Positions 25,001-35,060 of a DNA stretch of 64,000 bases are shown piece by piece (the first letter of the stretch is position 1; each line of letters opens with the position of its first letter). The DNA lies in the NCBI RefSeq assembly GCF_003315175.1, contig NZ_QNRQ01000005.1:124001-188000 (forward strand), read 5' to 3'. Position numbers and translations under genes: made by a program. Below the pieces are notes generated by a model. The model did no database searches. It worked only from the letters and a program-made list of their open reading frames with translations, and had not been told where the DNA came from. Source of the stretch: Eoetvoesiella caeni. GTDB taxonomy: Bacteria > Pseudomonadota > Gammaproteobacteria > Burkholderiales > Burkholderiaceae_B.

Positions 25001-27823
25001 GCCTCGCACACCGGCCGCGCACTGGCCGACTACACAACCTCGGTCGTCTACGAAGACCTGTCGCGCCAGGCCATGCTGGCCGCTGAACCCACGGCCAGCT
25101 ACGGCAACGGCACGCCGCTGCAAGCGGCTATCCGGCGCCAGCGTCAAACGCGCAGCATCGACATCGTCAATGCCCGCGAACACAATCTCAAAGGCATCGA
25201 TGTCTCGATACCGCGCGACACCTTTACCGTCATTACCGGGGTATCCGGTTCCGGCAAATCCACCCTGGCATTCGATATTCTGTTCAACGAAGGCCAGCGC
25301 CGCTACCTGGAATCCCTGAACGCCTACGCCCGCGCCATCGTCCAGCCCGCCGGCAAGCCCGATGTCGATGCCATCTATGGCATCCCGCCCACCGTGGCCA
25401 TCGAACAGCGCACCAGCCGCGGCGGACGCAAGTCGACCGTGGCCACCATGACGGAGATCCACCATTTCCTGCGGCTGCTTTACGTAAAGCTGGGCACGCA
25501 AATGTGCCCCACCTGCCACGTGCCGGTCGAACCCCAAAGCGCCGACCAGATCGCCGCGCAATTGCTGCGCGACTACAAGGGGCGGCATATCGGCCTTCTG
25601 GCCCCGCTGGTTTCGGCGCGCAAAGGCTATTACACCGACCTGGCCAAATGGGCATCCGGCAAAGGCCATACGCATTTGCGGGTGGATGGCGAATTCATCG
25701 CGACCGCAGCCTGGCCGCGCCTGGACCGCTACAAGGAACACACTATCGAACTGCCGGTCGCCGACCTGGTCGTGGATGCCGGGCATGAACTGCCCCTGCG
25801 CGAAGCCATACGTTCGGCGCTGGAGCATGGCCACGGCAGCATGAGCGTACTGCTGGACCTGACAGCGCAGAACGGCAGCACCGAAACACTGGACGAACGG
25901 CGTGAAGCCGGTCTGGCAAGCAACACCGAACAGATTCATTTTTCAGTGAAGCGCGCCTGCCCATGCTGCGGCACCAGCTTCCCGGAACCCGACCCGCGCA
26001 TGTTCTCGTACAACTCCAAGCATGGCTGGTGCACAAGCTGCTTCGGCACCGGCTTGCAATTGAAGGATTTCGATGCCGAGCAAACCGGCGAGGAAACCGC
26101 CTGGAACGCCTGGTACGAGGGCGAAGCCGCCGTCTGCCAAAGTTGCGATGGCGAACGGCTCAATCCCATGGCGCGCGCGTTTCTTTGGCGCGACCGGTCC
26201 ATTGCGCAACTGGCCGGCCTTTCCATCTCGGACGCCCAGACCTTTTTCGCGGGCCTGGTCAGCCGCGGCCGCGAGGTCGAGATCGCGCGCGATATCCTCA
26301 CGGAAATCCGCGGGCGCCTGAACTTCATGCAGGAAGTAGGACTGGGCTATCTGGCCCTGGACCGCGCGGCGCCCACGCTCTCGGGCGGCGAAGCGCAGCG
26401 CATCCGGCTGGCGGCGCAGTTGGGTTCGAACCTGCAAGGCGTCTGCTACGTGCTGGACGAACCCACCATCGGCCTGCATCCGCGCGACAATCAGATCCTG
26501 CTCAATGCCCTCTCCCAGCTAGAGGGCAACGGCAATACGCTGGTGGTCGTCGAACATGACGAAGACACCATACGCCGCGCCTCCCATGTCATCGACATCG
26601 GCCCCGGCGCCGGCATACGCGGCGGCCGCGTCGTAGCCCAGGGAACGGTGCAGGACATCATCGACAACCCCGCCTCGCTAACCGGCCAGTACCTCAAGCA
26701 TCCCCTCGTCCATCCACTGCAGGCCAGGCGCCCTATCGACGACACCACGCCCATGCTGGAAATCCATGGCGCTCGCATGCACAACCTGCGCAACGTCGAT
26801 GTTCGCGTCCCCATCGGGCGGCTTAGCGTCGTTACCGGCGTTTCGGGTTCGGGCAAGTCCACGCTGGCGCGCGAAGTATTGCTGCACAATGTGGCGCAGG
26901 CCGTGACGCAGCGCAGTGCGCCGTCGTGGCAAGGTTGCGACGGCATCAGCGGATGGGAACATATAGACCGGGTGCTTGAGGTCGACCAGACGCCCATCGG
27001 CAAAACGCCGCGCTCCTGCCCGGCCACGTATGTCGGCTTCTGGGACGATGTGCGCAAACTCTTTGCCGGCACGCGGGAAGCACGCCTGCGCGGCTGGCTG
27101 CAAAACCGCTTCTCGTTCAATACCGGCGAGGGCCGCTGCCCCATTTGCGAAGGCCAGGGCATGCGCACTATCGAAATGAGTTTCCTGCCTGATGTAAAAG
27201 TGCCTTGCGACGCCTGCGGCGGCGAGCGCTTCAACCGCGACACATTAAGCGTTAAATGGCGCGAGAAAAGCGCGGGCGAAGTACTGAAGATGGAAGTCGA
27301 CGATGCCATCGATTATTTCGCCGCGCATTCGAAGATCTCGCGCACGCTCAAGCTGATGCAGGACGTGGGCCTGGGCTATCTGACCCTGGGCCAGCCTTCG
27401 CCCACGCTGTCGGGCGGCGAGGCGCAGCGCATCAAGCTGGTGACCGAACTGACCAAGGCCAGGCTGACCGATGGCGTCATCACCACCGGGCGCGCTTCGC
27501 GCATACCGCATACGCTGTATGTACTGGATGAGCCGACCGTCGGGCTTTCGATGGCCGATGTGGAAAAACTGGTCCATGTGCTGCACCGCCTGGTCGAGGC
27601 CGGCAATACCGTCGTGGTGATCGAACATAACCTGGACGTCATCGCGGAAGCCGACTGGGTCGTGGACATGGGTCCTGAAGGCGGGACCGGCGGCGGGCGG
27701 CTGGTTGCGGCAGGGTCGCCGGAACACATCATGCAGCACCGTGCCAGCTCGCATACCGGCGCCGTGCTGGACGACTTCATGCAGGCGTCGGCCGCCGCCA
27801 ACGAGGTGGCCGGGACTGCCTAG
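22070..27823 (+). CDS. uvrA: Double-length UvrA (tandem fusion, four ABC ATPase modules)
   Basis: 1917 residues, about twice a normal UvrA (~940). UvrA finds DNA damage and loads UvrB. Four Walker A motifs GVSGSGKS lie near residues 31, 675, 1056 and 1589. Four signatures TLSGGE lie near 522, 867, 1435 and 1779. Each half carries its own zinc-finger cysteines, for example CPTCGGTGFEHVEM in the first and CPICEGQGMRTIEM in the second, and its own UvrB/DNA-binding insertion (SPYARQFLDRMDKP in the first half, NAYARAIVQPAGKP in the second). One polypeptide may therefore imitate a UvrA dimer. I chose ATG 22070 (MSSQIRIIGARQNNLK); the open frame begins 14 codons earlier without homology. There is no frameshift or internal stop. 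I recall other proteobacterial UvrA entries of this length, so it is probably not unique; a normal uvrA may exist elsewhere in the genome. Confidence 0.95.
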   Translation: MSSQIRIIGARQNNLKNLDVSINTGELLVLTGVSGSGKSSLAFDTLYAEGQRRYVETFSPYARQFLDRMDKPQVDRIEGILPAIAIDQVNPVRNSRSTVGTMTELNDHLKLLYARMGKLYCQCCGTRVELDNPESICRELALRTQKDDPRLIITFPVAIPANFTEEEVRGYLEQQGYTRIHHEETISVEPEAAPVKKGKAKAKRAAKPVQQRVLHVVQDRFRYGNAETARVMEALDAALKQGDGHITIYAATEEQEEEQAWRFSNRLHCAHCDIEYTVPLPSTFSFNSPLGACESCRGFGRVMGIDYGLVVPDEKKTLRGGAVKPWQTNSYKDCQAELEKYAGPAGIRLDTPWAELSEEEKHWVIGGTPDWKGGMNAWKTQWYGAQRFFDWLESRAYKMHVRVLLSKYRSYTPCPACGGSRLKPDATLWRLGDVKAKPGDAYPRFMPVHAQWSREQLNNLPGLGIHDLMRLPIDHVREFFDGISFGSALDAALSLLLDEVRTRLKFLCDVGLGYLSLDRQSRTLSGGEVQRINLTTALGTSLVNTLFVLDEPSIGLHPRDMHRVVEVMHRLRANGNTLVVVEHDPQVMVAADRIMDIGPGPGERGGRVVFDGTPDQLRNSDTLTGNYLGGRLRVEAPRPMPVADSTPRLLLEGVTANNLKNVSLSLPLGRLVCVSGVSGSGKSTLIQDVLYPAILKLQGKSTEAPGPYTHLLGVEQIADVVMVDQTPIGKTARSNPASYVGAFDAIRKLFAQASLARERGYTAGTFSFNTGDGRCPTCGGTGFEHVEMQFLSDVYLRCPDCDGKRFRPEILEVRVEHLGRSASIDEVLAMTVSEALEFFSGLRDVQYGLAPLADVGLEYVQLGQPVPTLSGGEAQRLKLAGHLAAAARSGISSARVAKKGSLFLFDEPTTGLHFDDVARLMRAFRKLLAAGHSLLIIEHNLDVLRAADWIVDLGPEGGDGGGRIVGQGTPQDLMDNAASHTGRALADYTTSVVYEDLSRQAMLAAEPTASYGNGTPLQAAIRRQRQTRSIDIVNAREHNLKGIDVSIPRDTFTVITGVSGSGKSTLAFDILFNEGQRRYLESLNAYARAIVQPAGKPDVDAIYGIPPTVAIEQRTSRGGRKSTVATMTEIHHFLRLLYVKLGTQMCPTCHVPVEPQSADQIAAQLLRDYKGRHIGLLAPLVSARKGYYTDLAKWASGKGHTHLRVDGEFIATAAWPRLDRYKEHTIELPVADLVVDAGHELPLREAIRSALEHGHGSMSVLLDLTAQNGSTETLDERREAGLASNTEQIHFSVKRACPCCGTSFPEPDPRMFSYNSKHGWCTSCFGTGLQLKDFDAEQTGEETAWNAWYEGEAAVCQSCDGERLNPMARAFLWRDRSIAQLAGLSISDAQTFFAGLVSRGREVEIARDILTEIRGRLNFMQEVGLGYLALDRAAPTLSGGEAQRIRLAAQLGSNLQGVCYVLDEPTIGLHPRDNQILLNALSQLEGNGNTLVVVEHDEDTIRRASHVIDIGPGAGIRGGRVVAQGTVQDIIDNPASLTGQYLKHPLVHPLQARRPIDDTTPMLEIHGARMHNLRNVDVRVPIGRLSVVTGVSGSGKSTLAREVLLHNVAQAVTQRSAPSWQGCDGISGWEHIDRVLEVDQTPIGKTPRSCPATYVGFWDDVRKLFAGTREARLRGWLQNRFSFNTGEGRCPICEGQGMRTIEMSFLPDVKVPCDACGGERFNRDTLSVKWREKSAGEVLKMEVDDAIDYFAAHSKISRTLKLMQDVGLGYLTLGQPSPTLSGGEAQRIKLVTELTKARLTDGVITTGRASRIPHTLYVLDEPTVGLSMADVEKLVHVLHRLVEAGNTVVVIEHNLDVIAEADWVVDMGPEGGTGGGRLVAAGSPEHIMQHRASSHTGAVLDDFMQASAAANEVAGTA

Positions 27824-27869
27824 GCGGCGCCGCAACGACCATGAATCCCGGAACGCCGACCGAATGCGC

Positions 27870-28685
27870 TTAACCCCCGCCTAGCGGCGCTGCGGTCTTC
27901 AATAAATACTGGACGGCCTCGTTGGCCGCAGCCATGCCCATGGCCGCGGTTACGGTCACGGCCGAGCCGTAGCCCGCGCAGGACAAGCCTTGCGGGGCAA
28001 TGCCGTCGGCAGCGTCCAACCATGCGTCGGGCAGGCGCGCCGGCTGGTCGAACCATAAGGTGCGCACGCCCATCTTGGGTACGCGCTTGCGCACCTTGCC
28101 CGCATGGTCCGACGCCCTGGGATAGCCATGCTGGCGGCGCAAGGTGTTGCGCAGCTTGGCCAGCAAGGCGTCGTTCAACGCGCCGGACAAATCGCTAGCG
28201 CGCAAACTCAGGCTGTCGGTTTTGCCGCCCGCGCCGCCGCATACAACGACATGCCGCGCGCGTTCTCGGCAAGCAAGGATCATGGCGATCTTGGCGCTGA
28301 CCTGGTCGGTGCAATCGATCAGCACGGTCATGTCGAGGGGCAAGACTTCGCGTACGTTTTCGGGGGTGACGAAATCGTCGACCAGATTCAAGCGGCAGGC
28401 CGGATTGATGCCCTGGACACGCGCGCCCATGGCTTCGACCTTGGCCTGGCCCAAGGTAGCAGTCAAGGCATGAAGCTGGCGGTTGATGTTGGACTCGGCC
28501 ACTTGGTCCAGGTCGATCAGCGTCAATGCGCCCACGCCCGAGCGCGCCAACGCTTCCACGCACCAAGAGCCCACGCCGCCAATTCCCGCCACAGCCACAT
28601 GCGCCTCGTTCAGTTGCGCCACGCCGCGCGCTCCGTACAGTCGTTCGAGCCCGCCAAAGCGGCGTTCAAAATTGATTTCGTCCAT
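27870..28685 (-). CDS. tcdA: tRNA threonylcarbamoyladenosine dehydratase TcdA (ThiF/MoeB family)
   Basis: 271 residues. It cyclises t6A at tRNA position 37 to ct6A using ATP, in an E1-like adenylating fold. Seen: MDEINFERRFGGLERLYG at the N terminus, nucleotide-binding GIGGVGSWCVEALARSG, D-rich LIDLDQVAESNINRQ, the catalytic-region DCTDQVSAK, and a C-terminal GLSCAGYGSAVTVTAAMG. Convergent with uvrA (46 nt apart). sua5/tsaC, which makes the t6A precursor, is also in the window (50870). Confidence 0.93.
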   Translation of the reverse strand: MDEINFERRFGGLERLYGARGVAQLNEAHVAVAGIGGVGSWCVEALARSGVGALTLIDLDQVAESNINRQLHALTATLGQAKVEAMGARVQGINPACRLNLVDDFVTPENVREVLPLDMTVLIDCTDQVSAKIAMILACRERARHVVVCGGAGGKTDSLSLRASDLSGALNDALLAKLRNTLRRQHGYPRASDHAGKVRKRVPKMGVRTLWFDQPARLPDAWLDAADGIAPQGLSCAGYGSAVTVTAAMGMAAANEAVQYLLKTAAPLGGG

Positions 28686-28825
28686 TTATAGAGTTCTCTT
28701 GCTGTTTACGCGGCCGCACAAAAACAATGCCTGCGCCACGCCTTGGCATCGGGGCCTGGCCTGGAAAAGGGGCAGCGTGTAATACTATGATTAGATCACG
28801 CCCCGCATTTCTACAGTTTGCCCAG

Positions 28826-29545
28826 ATGACCAAGCCAACCACCCTAGAATCGCTTATTTCCGCCAGCGGAGCCAGTTTCCGCGAACTCACCGAGCATGAG
28901 CGCCAGGCATCCCTGGATGCGTTCGTGGCACGGGGGCTGCCTGACGATATCTGGGTTTTTGGCTACGGTTCGCTGGTATGGCGGCCCGAATTCGACTTTC
29001 TTGAACAACGCCTGGCACGCGTCAACGGCTACCACCGTTCGCTGTGCCTGTGGTCGCGAATCAATCGCGGCACGCCCGAGCAGCCAGGCCTGGTCTTCGG
29101 GCTGGACGTGGGCGGCTCCTGCCGCGGCATGGCCTACCGCATTGCCTCGCATCAGGTCACGGACATTTTGCAGGAACTCTGGAAGCGTGAAATGCCCAGT
29201 GCCGCTTATATTCCCAAATGGCTTAACTGCCGTACAGGTCAAGGCACGATACGCGCCCTGGTCTTCACCATGGATCGCGGCAAAGACGCCTACGTGCGGG
29301 GGCTGGACAAGGATCAACTGCTTGCCATCGTGCAGCGCGCCCACGGCATCTACGGCCCTTGTGCGGAATATGTACTGGAAACCGCCCAGGCGCTCAGGCA
29401 GGCCGGCATACACGACCGCAAGCTCGATGCACTGATCGAGCAGCTTTCCACCCAAGCGCAGCAAGCCGACGCCGGCCATGAACCGGCTGCCGCGCACCCA
29501 GGCAAAAAGCGCGGCGCTGCGGCACTACCTCATAGCGCAAGGTAA
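28826..29545 (+). CDS. ChaC-like gamma-glutamylcyclotransferase
   Basis: 239 residues from ATG 28826; in-frame ATG 28787 would add 13. Proteins of this family release 5-oxoproline, mostly from glutathione. The substrate loop VFGYGSLVW and GYHRSLCLWS are clear, and the catalytic-glutamate region is LWKREMPSAAY. The C-terminal 40 residues (QQADAGHEPAAAHPGKK) are low-complexity. It is divergent from tcdA and 80 nt upstream of pdxH. Confidence 0.9.
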   Translation: MTKPTTLESLISASGASFRELTEHERQASLDAFVARGLPDDIWVFGYGSLVWRPEFDFLEQRLARVNGYHRSLCLWSRINRGTPEQPGLVFGLDVGGSCRGMAYRIASHQVTDILQELWKREMPSAAYIPKWLNCRTGQGTIRALVFTMDRGKDAYVRGLDKDQLLAIVQRAHGIYGPCAEYVLETAQALRQAGIHDRKLDALIEQLSTQAQQADAGHEPAAAHPGKKRGAAALPHSAR

Positions 29546-29625
29546 AATAATCACGGTGGCCGCGTAAAACGGCCGCCGGCGCCATGCTCCGCCCGACCCA
29601 TGCTTGTTCAATTGTTGCTGCCACT

Positions 29626-30255
29626 ATGCCATTAGCCGATTTGCGTAGAAAATACGAAAAAGACTTACTGCTTGAATCGTCGCTCGCGCCGACTCCGCTC
29701 GAGCAATTTTCAAAATGGTTCGACGAAGCCTTGCATGCCGACGTACCCGAACCCAATGCCATGACGCTGGCAACCGTCGGCGCCGATGGCCGCCCCTCGG
29801 CGCGCATTGTCTTGCTTAAAGGGCTGGACGAACGCGGCCTGGTTTTTTTTACCAACTACACATCGCGCAAGGGCCAGGACCTGGCGGCCCACCCGCACGC
29901 CAGCCTGCTGTTCTTCTGGCAGCCGCTGGAACGCCAGGTGCGCCTGGAGGGCCTTGTCGAGAAAGTCTCCGCGGCCGAATCCGACACGTATTACAACAGC
30001 CGGCCGCTGGGCTCGCGCATCGGCGCCTGGGTCTCGCCCCAAAGCCAGCCGATCTCGCGCGAAGAACTGGAACAGCGCAACGCGGCGCTAAGCGAATCGC
30101 TGGGCATGGAGCCGCCGCGTCCTGAGTATTGGGGCGGCTACCGGCTAAAGCCGGAGTACGTCGAATTCTGGCAAGGGCGCCCCTCGCGCCTGCACGACCG
30201 GTTGGTCTACACGCTGACAGCCGGGCAGTGGAACCGATCCCGCCTTGCGCCCTGA
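29626..30255 (+). CDS. pdxH: Pyridoxamine 5'-phosphate oxidase
   Basis: 209 residues. FMN-dependent oxidation of PNP or PMP to pyridoxal 5'-phosphate. Seen: [37 protein letters not shown] (FMN binding), [24 protein letters not shown] and the C-terminal pair [11 protein letters not shown] with WNRSRLAP, which closes the active site. ATG 29626 matches the usual start; the frame is open 14 codons further. It lies 14 nt before the oxidoreductase gene. Confidence 0.96.
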   Translation: MPLADLRRKYEKDLLLESSLAPTPLEQFSKWFDEALHADVPEPNAMTLATVGADGRPSARIVLLKGLDERGLVFFTNYTSRKGQDLAAHPHASLLFFWQPLERQVRLEGLVEKVSAAESDTYYNSRPLGSRIGAWVSPQSQPISREELEQRNAALSESLGMEPPRPEYWGGYRLKPEYVEFWQGRPSRLHDRLVYTLTAGQWNRSRLAP

Positions 30256-30269
30256 GCAGCATTAAACAT

Positions 30270-31379
30270 ATGCCCGCGGACGTAGATTGCGTTGTACTGG
30301 GGGCCGGCGTGGTGGGGCTGGCGGTGGCGCGCGAACTGGCCTTGGCGGGCCGCGAAGTACTTGTTGCCGAATCCGCCGGCGCCATTGGCACCGGCACCAG
30401 CTCACGCAATTCCGAAGTCATCCATGCCGGCATCTATTACCCCGCAAACAGCCTGAAGGCCCGGCTTTGCGTGCAAGGCAAGCACCTGCTGTACGCCTAT
30501 TGCCAAGAGCGCGGCATTGCCCATGGGCGGCCCGGCAAGCTGATCGTCGCCACCAGCCCCGAACAGGCATTGCAATTGAAGTCGCTCGCACAGCAGGCTC
30601 GGCAGAACGGCGTCGACGACCTGCAATGGATTAGCGGCGCGCAGGCGCAACAGCTGGAGCCCGCCCTGAGCTGTACCGCCGCCCTGCTTTCGCCTTCAAC
30701 CGGCATCATCGACAGCCACGGCCTGATGCTGGCCTTGCAAGGCGAGTCCGAAAACAATAACGCACAGTATGTTTTCCATACCCCGTTCATCGGCGGCGAA
30801 ATCCTGCGGAACGGCTTGTTCCGCTTGCGCTTCGGGGGTGCCGAGCCGCTTGAACTGAGCGCTGCTTGCGTCGTCAATGCCACCGGCTTGTCGGCACCGG
30901 CCAACGCACACAAGCTGGCGGGCCAGCCCACCGAACATATTCCACAAGCGTATCTCTGCAAAGGCAGCTACTTCACGCTTTCGGGCAAGTCCCCGTTCTC
31001 GCGCCTGATCTACCCTATGCCCGACCATGCTGGCCTGGGCGTGCACCTGACGCTGGATATAGGCGGACAGGCCAAGTTCGGTCCCGACACCGAATGGGTG
31101 GAAAGCGAAGACTACAGCCTGGACCCGGCGCGGGCCGGGGCCTTCTATGCCGCGATACGGCGTTACTGGCCCGGCCTGCCTGACAACGCCCTGGCGCCGG
31201 GCTACACTGGCATACGTCCTAAAATCAGCGCTGCCGGCGAACCGCCGGCCGACTTCGCCATTGCCGGGCCGGCAACGCACGGAGTAGACAGCCTGATCAA
31301 TCTCTTTGGCATAGAATCACCCGGGCTTACCGCCAGTCTCGCCATTGCGCGAGCCGTGCGTCAAGCCCTTGCTTTTTGA
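30270..31379 (+). CDS. FAD-dependent oxidoreductase, L-2-hydroxyglutarate oxidase-like
   Basis: 369 residues of the DAO superfamily. The N-terminal dinucleotide-binding motif is [17 protein letters not shown] with a [18 protein letters not shown] segment typical of LhgO/L2HGDH proteins. The second half has the substrate domain with [17 protein letters not shown] and a C-terminal [16 protein letters not shown]-like segment. LhgO oxidises L-2-hydroxyglutarate to 2-oxoglutarate and passes electrons to quinones; related enzymes act on other hydroxy- or amino acids. It follows pdxH by 14 nt and precedes purU by 35 nt, so the three are probably co-transcribed. Confidence 0.85.
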   Translation: MPADVDCVVLGAGVVGLAVARELALAGREVLVAESAGAIGTGTSSRNSEVIHAGIYYPANSLKARLCVQGKHLLYAYCQERGIAHGRPGKLIVATSPEQALQLKSLAQQARQNGVDDLQWISGAQAQQLEPALSCTAALLSPSTGIIDSHGLMLALQGESENNNAQYVFHTPFIGGEILRNGLFRLRFGGAEPLELSAACVVNATGLSAPANAHKLAGQPTEHIPQAYLCKGSYFTLSGKSPFSRLIYPMPDHAGLGVHLTLDIGGQAKFGPDTEWVESEDYSLDPARAGAFYAAIRRYWPGLPDNALAPGYTGIRPKISAAGEPPADFAIAGPATHGVDSLINLFGIESPGLTASLAIARAVRQALAF

Positions 31380-31414
31380 ACTATCAGCCGCCTGCGGCCG
31401 TAACCAGCATAAAA

Positions 31415-32263
31415 ATGAACGACTACATCCTGACCATTTCCTGCCCCGACCGCATAGGCATTGTGCACAGCGTCACCGGCTGGTTGCTCAATCTGCACGG
31501 CAATATCATCGATGCCCAGCAATTTGGCGACGTCGAAGACGAACGATTCTTTTTGCGCGTTCATTTCCAATTGCCCCAACCGTCTTCGGCTGAAGAGCTC
31601 ACCGCGCAGTTCGCATCCGTTGCCGACAAGTTCCAGATGCAGGCCGATATCTACGACGCCCAGCGCAAAGCGCGCCTGCTTATCCTGGTCAGCCGCCAGG
31701 GGCACTGCCTGAACGATTTGCTGTTCCGCACCCATAGCGGGCAACTGCCCGTTACCATTGCCGGCATTGTCTCAAATCACAAGGATTACGCCAGCCTGGC
31801 CGCGTCGTACGACGTGCCCTTCCATTGCCTGCCCGTCACGCCCGAAACCAAGCCTGAACAAGAAGCGCAAATCCTGGAACTGGTCGACAAAGAGAATATC
31901 GACCTGGTCGTGCTGGCGCGGTATATGCAGATCCTTTCGCCCGAACTATGCAGTGCCCTGTCGGGCCGGGCCATCAATATCCACCACAGTTTTCTGCCCA
32001 GCTTCAAAGGCGCGCGCCCATACCACCAGGCCTATGCCCGCGGCGTGAAGATCATCGGCGCCACCGCCCATTACGTGACTTCCGACCTGGACGAAGGCCC
32101 GATCATCGAACAGAGCGTTGAACGCGTCAATCACGCCATGAGTGTGGACGACTTGACCCGTGTGGGCAGCGACGTCGAATCGCTGGTACTGGCACGCGCC
32201 GTGCGCCGCCACGTCGAACACCGCATCTTGCTTAACGGCAAGCGCACCGTGGTGTTCCGCTAG
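31415..32263 (+). CDS. purU: Formyltetrahydrofolate deformylase PurU
   Basis: 282 residues. Hydrolyses 10-formyl-THF to THF and formate, balancing one-carbon pools and supplying formate for purine synthesis. An N-terminal ACT domain (MNDYILTISCPDRIGIVHSV, residues 1-80) is followed by the formyltransferase-type domain with SNHKDY, INIHHSFLPSFKGARPYHQA (catalytic Asn-His) and ATAHYVTSDLDEGPII (catalytic Asp). The TAG stop at 32261-32263 is the first three bases of a 164 bp palindrome, so the element sits flush against the gene; the C terminus GKRTVVFR still looks complete. I chose ATG 31415; the frame is open 13 codons earlier. Confidence 0.95.
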   Translation: MNDYILTISCPDRIGIVHSVTGWLLNLHGNIIDAQQFGDVEDERFFLRVHFQLPQPSSAEELTAQFASVADKFQMQADIYDAQRKARLLILVSRQGHCLNDLLFRTHSGQLPVTIAGIVSNHKDYASLAASYDVPFHCLPVTPETKPEQEAQILELVDKENIDLVVLARYMQILSPELCSALSGRAINIHHSFLPSFKGARPYHQAYARGVKIIGATAHYVTSDLDEGPIIEQSVERVNHAMSVDDLTRVGSDVESLVLARAVRRHVEHRILLNGKRTVVFR

Positions 32264-32424
32264 TGTCCTGTTTGGTTAGTTTGTGAGCTTATATTCGGAT
32301 GCGTGGGCTTGTCAGGCAAGGCGCAAACCGCCGCGATAGCCGTAGCTATCGCGAGGATTTGCAACGCCGCATGGCGAGCCCAGGCGCCGAAGATAAGGAT
32401 TCGAATTAGCCAAACAGGACACTA
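32261..32424. mobile_element. 164-bp near-symmetrical palindrome (MITE-like) at the end of purU
   Basis: The ends are perfect 15-bp inverted repeats: TAGTGTCCTGTTTGG at the left and its complement at the right (32410-32424). The arms pair imperfectly over their whole length, with one or two single-base offsets. The centre is GCGATAGC-CGTA-GCTATCGC at 32333-32352, exactly at the midpoint. There is no coding capacity. It looks like a non-autonomous palindromic insertion; I saw no second copy in the window and cannot define a target-site duplication. Confidence 0.75.
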
Positions 32425-32507
32425 GGCAGTCTGAGGCAGGTGCCCGGAATCTTGGGCTCGTTTGTCGCCACCGGCCGCAGCTTCCGCACGATACCCGGGG
32501 GCTAGTC

Positions 32508-33407
32508 CTAGAACGGATCGCCGCTGACAATATCCCGCAGCCACGCTTCGAACGCCAGCAGCGCTTCGCTGCGTTCGGCGTGCTCGGGATAGCTGAAGAA
32601 ATACGACTCGCGCACCGACAGGCCGTGCTCGAACGGACACACCAATTGCCCGCCATTGGCCACGCTGCGCACCAAAAACCGCGGAATCAATGCAATTCCG
32701 AGTCCCGCCTGCGCAGCCGCCAGAAGCATCGTAAACAGCTCGTAGCGCGGCCCTGCGCCGACCGAAGGTGCGTAGTCTCGCCTCTGTTCGCGGTACCACT
32801 CGCGCCATGCGTCGGGCCGCGACATCATATGCAAATGCGTGACCTGCATCGACGCTTGCGCGCCGCCGCGTATCAGTTCGGCAATTTCAGGCGCGCACAC
32901 CGGCACCAGTTCCTGCTCTTCGAACAGCTTGATGCCCACGGTGCCCGGCCAGATCTGCGGCGCATGATAAATGGCGGCATCGAAAGGCTGGTCGTTGAAT
33001 TGAAAGGGCCGGGTGCGTATGGAAAGACTTACGGCAATGTCCGGGTGCAGCTTCTTGAATTCGGGCAAGCGCGGCACCAGCCAGGTAGTGGCCAGGGTCG
33101 GCAAGACGGCAACATGCAGGCTGCGGCCCATTCCCGCACCCGACATCAGGCCCAGCGTGTCCTTTTCCAGTTGCTCCAGATGATGCCGCACCCGCGCCGC
33201 GTACTGGGTGCCGGCCTCGGTCAGGGCAATGCGCCGCCGAATGCGGGTGAACAATTGCACGCCCAGCCTTTCCTCCAGACCGCTGACCTGCCGGAACACG
33301 GCGCTGTGCGTCAACGACAGTTCTTCTGCCGCGCGCGAAAACGAGCCCAGCCTGGCGGTTGCCTCGAAGGCCTGCAAGGCCCCCAGGTTTGGAATTCCGT
33401 GTCTCAT
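32508..33407 (-). CDS. LysR-family transcriptional regulator (GcvA-like)
   Basis: 299 residues. The N-terminal winged helix (residues 5-65) has LGALQAFEATARLGSFSRAAEEL and SLTHSAVFRQVSGLEERLG. The effector domain (about 90-295) resembles the GcvA/AmpR subgroup (HVAVLPTLATTWLVPRLPEF, FDAAIYHAP). It is divergent from gcdH, an arrangement in which LysR proteins usually control the facing gene, so it may sense glutarate or glutaryl-CoA and regulate gcdH. This is context-based inference. Confidence 0.9.
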   Translation of the reverse strand: MRHGIPNLGALQAFEATARLGSFSRAAEELSLTHSAVFRQVSGLEERLGVQLFTRIRRRIALTEAGTQYAARVRHHLEQLEKDTLGLMSGAGMGRSLHVAVLPTLATTWLVPRLPEFKKLHPDIAVSLSIRTRPFQFNDQPFDAAIYHAPQIWPGTVGIKLFEEQELVPVCAPEIAELIRGGAQASMQVTHLHMMSRPDAWREWYREQRRDYAPSVGAGPRYELFTMLLAAAQAGLGIALIPRFLVRSVANGGQLVCPFEHGLSVRESYFFSYPEHAERSEALLAFEAWLRDIVSGDPF

Positions 33408-33448
33408 TGTTTATCCTTGTGATTCGGCCCAGGCACCTTGCATAAATC

Positions 33449-33462
33449 GCACTATATTGTGC
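33449..33462. promoter_or_regulatory. Candidate operator between the LysR gene and gcdH
   Basis: GCAC-TATATT-GTGC, a perfect palindrome 42 nt upstream of the LysR start and 197 nt upstream of gcdH. Spacing and position fit a LysR-type or other dimeric regulator site. The other 237 nt of this intergenic region are AT-rich and hold no gene. Confidence 0.45.
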
Positions 33463-33658
33463 TATTTTATCAATTGCATTGTGCATTCAGCTCACATATG
33501 CTGTGTTTATACGATTTTTACCATCATGCGCCTTGCGCGGCGGCAAAATGCCCCGATAGCACTGTCAAACAGCCCGATTATCAAAATGCATTTGATTAAC
33601 GCGGCGTTTTCGGTAAAAATGCTTTAAACCTAAACTTATTACCCCACGGAGCAAACCT

Positions 33659-34852
<1,194 letters not shown>

Positions 34853-34885
34853 TTCCTGCCAGCCGCGCTAAAGCGCAACAGTAAA

Positions 34886-34914
34886 CAAAGAGGCCGGAAT
34901 TTCCGGCCTCTTTT
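34886..34914 (+). terminator. Terminator of gcdH
   Basis: Stem AAAGAGGCCGGAA / TTCCGGCCTCTTT followed by a further T, centred on 34900, 35 nt after the gcdH stop. The shape is symmetrical and could also end minus-strand transcripts. Confidence 0.88.
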
Positions 34915-35012
34915 CATTTGAAGTATTCCCGCCAGAAGCCAGACCTTCAAGCCTGCGGCTTGGCAATGCCTTTCGCTGCCGAGAAAAATCCTCGTGTTCA
35001 AGCTCGAACCCA

Positions 35013-35054
35013 AAGGACGAGACCAATGCTTCGGTCCGCGACCATCTCGTCCTT
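35013..35054 (-). terminator. Inverted repeat after the MaoC gene
   Basis: AAGGACGAGA (35013-35022) and TCTCGTCCTT (35045-35054) form a 10 bp stem with a 22 nt loop, starting 6 nt after the MaoC stop on the minus strand. There is no long T run, so it is weak as a terminator. Confidence 0.45.
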
Positions 35055-35060
35055 GCAGAA

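Noticed and set aside
23546-25939. A 797-codon open frame antisense to uvrA
   Set aside because: It is a shadow of GC-rich codon bias opposite a well-conserved gene; its composition has no domain and the sense frame has four UvrA motifs.
32425-32507. Remnant of an insertion sequence beside the 164-bp palindrome
   Set aside because: No transposase-like frame or further inverted repeat is present; only the palindrome itself is supported.
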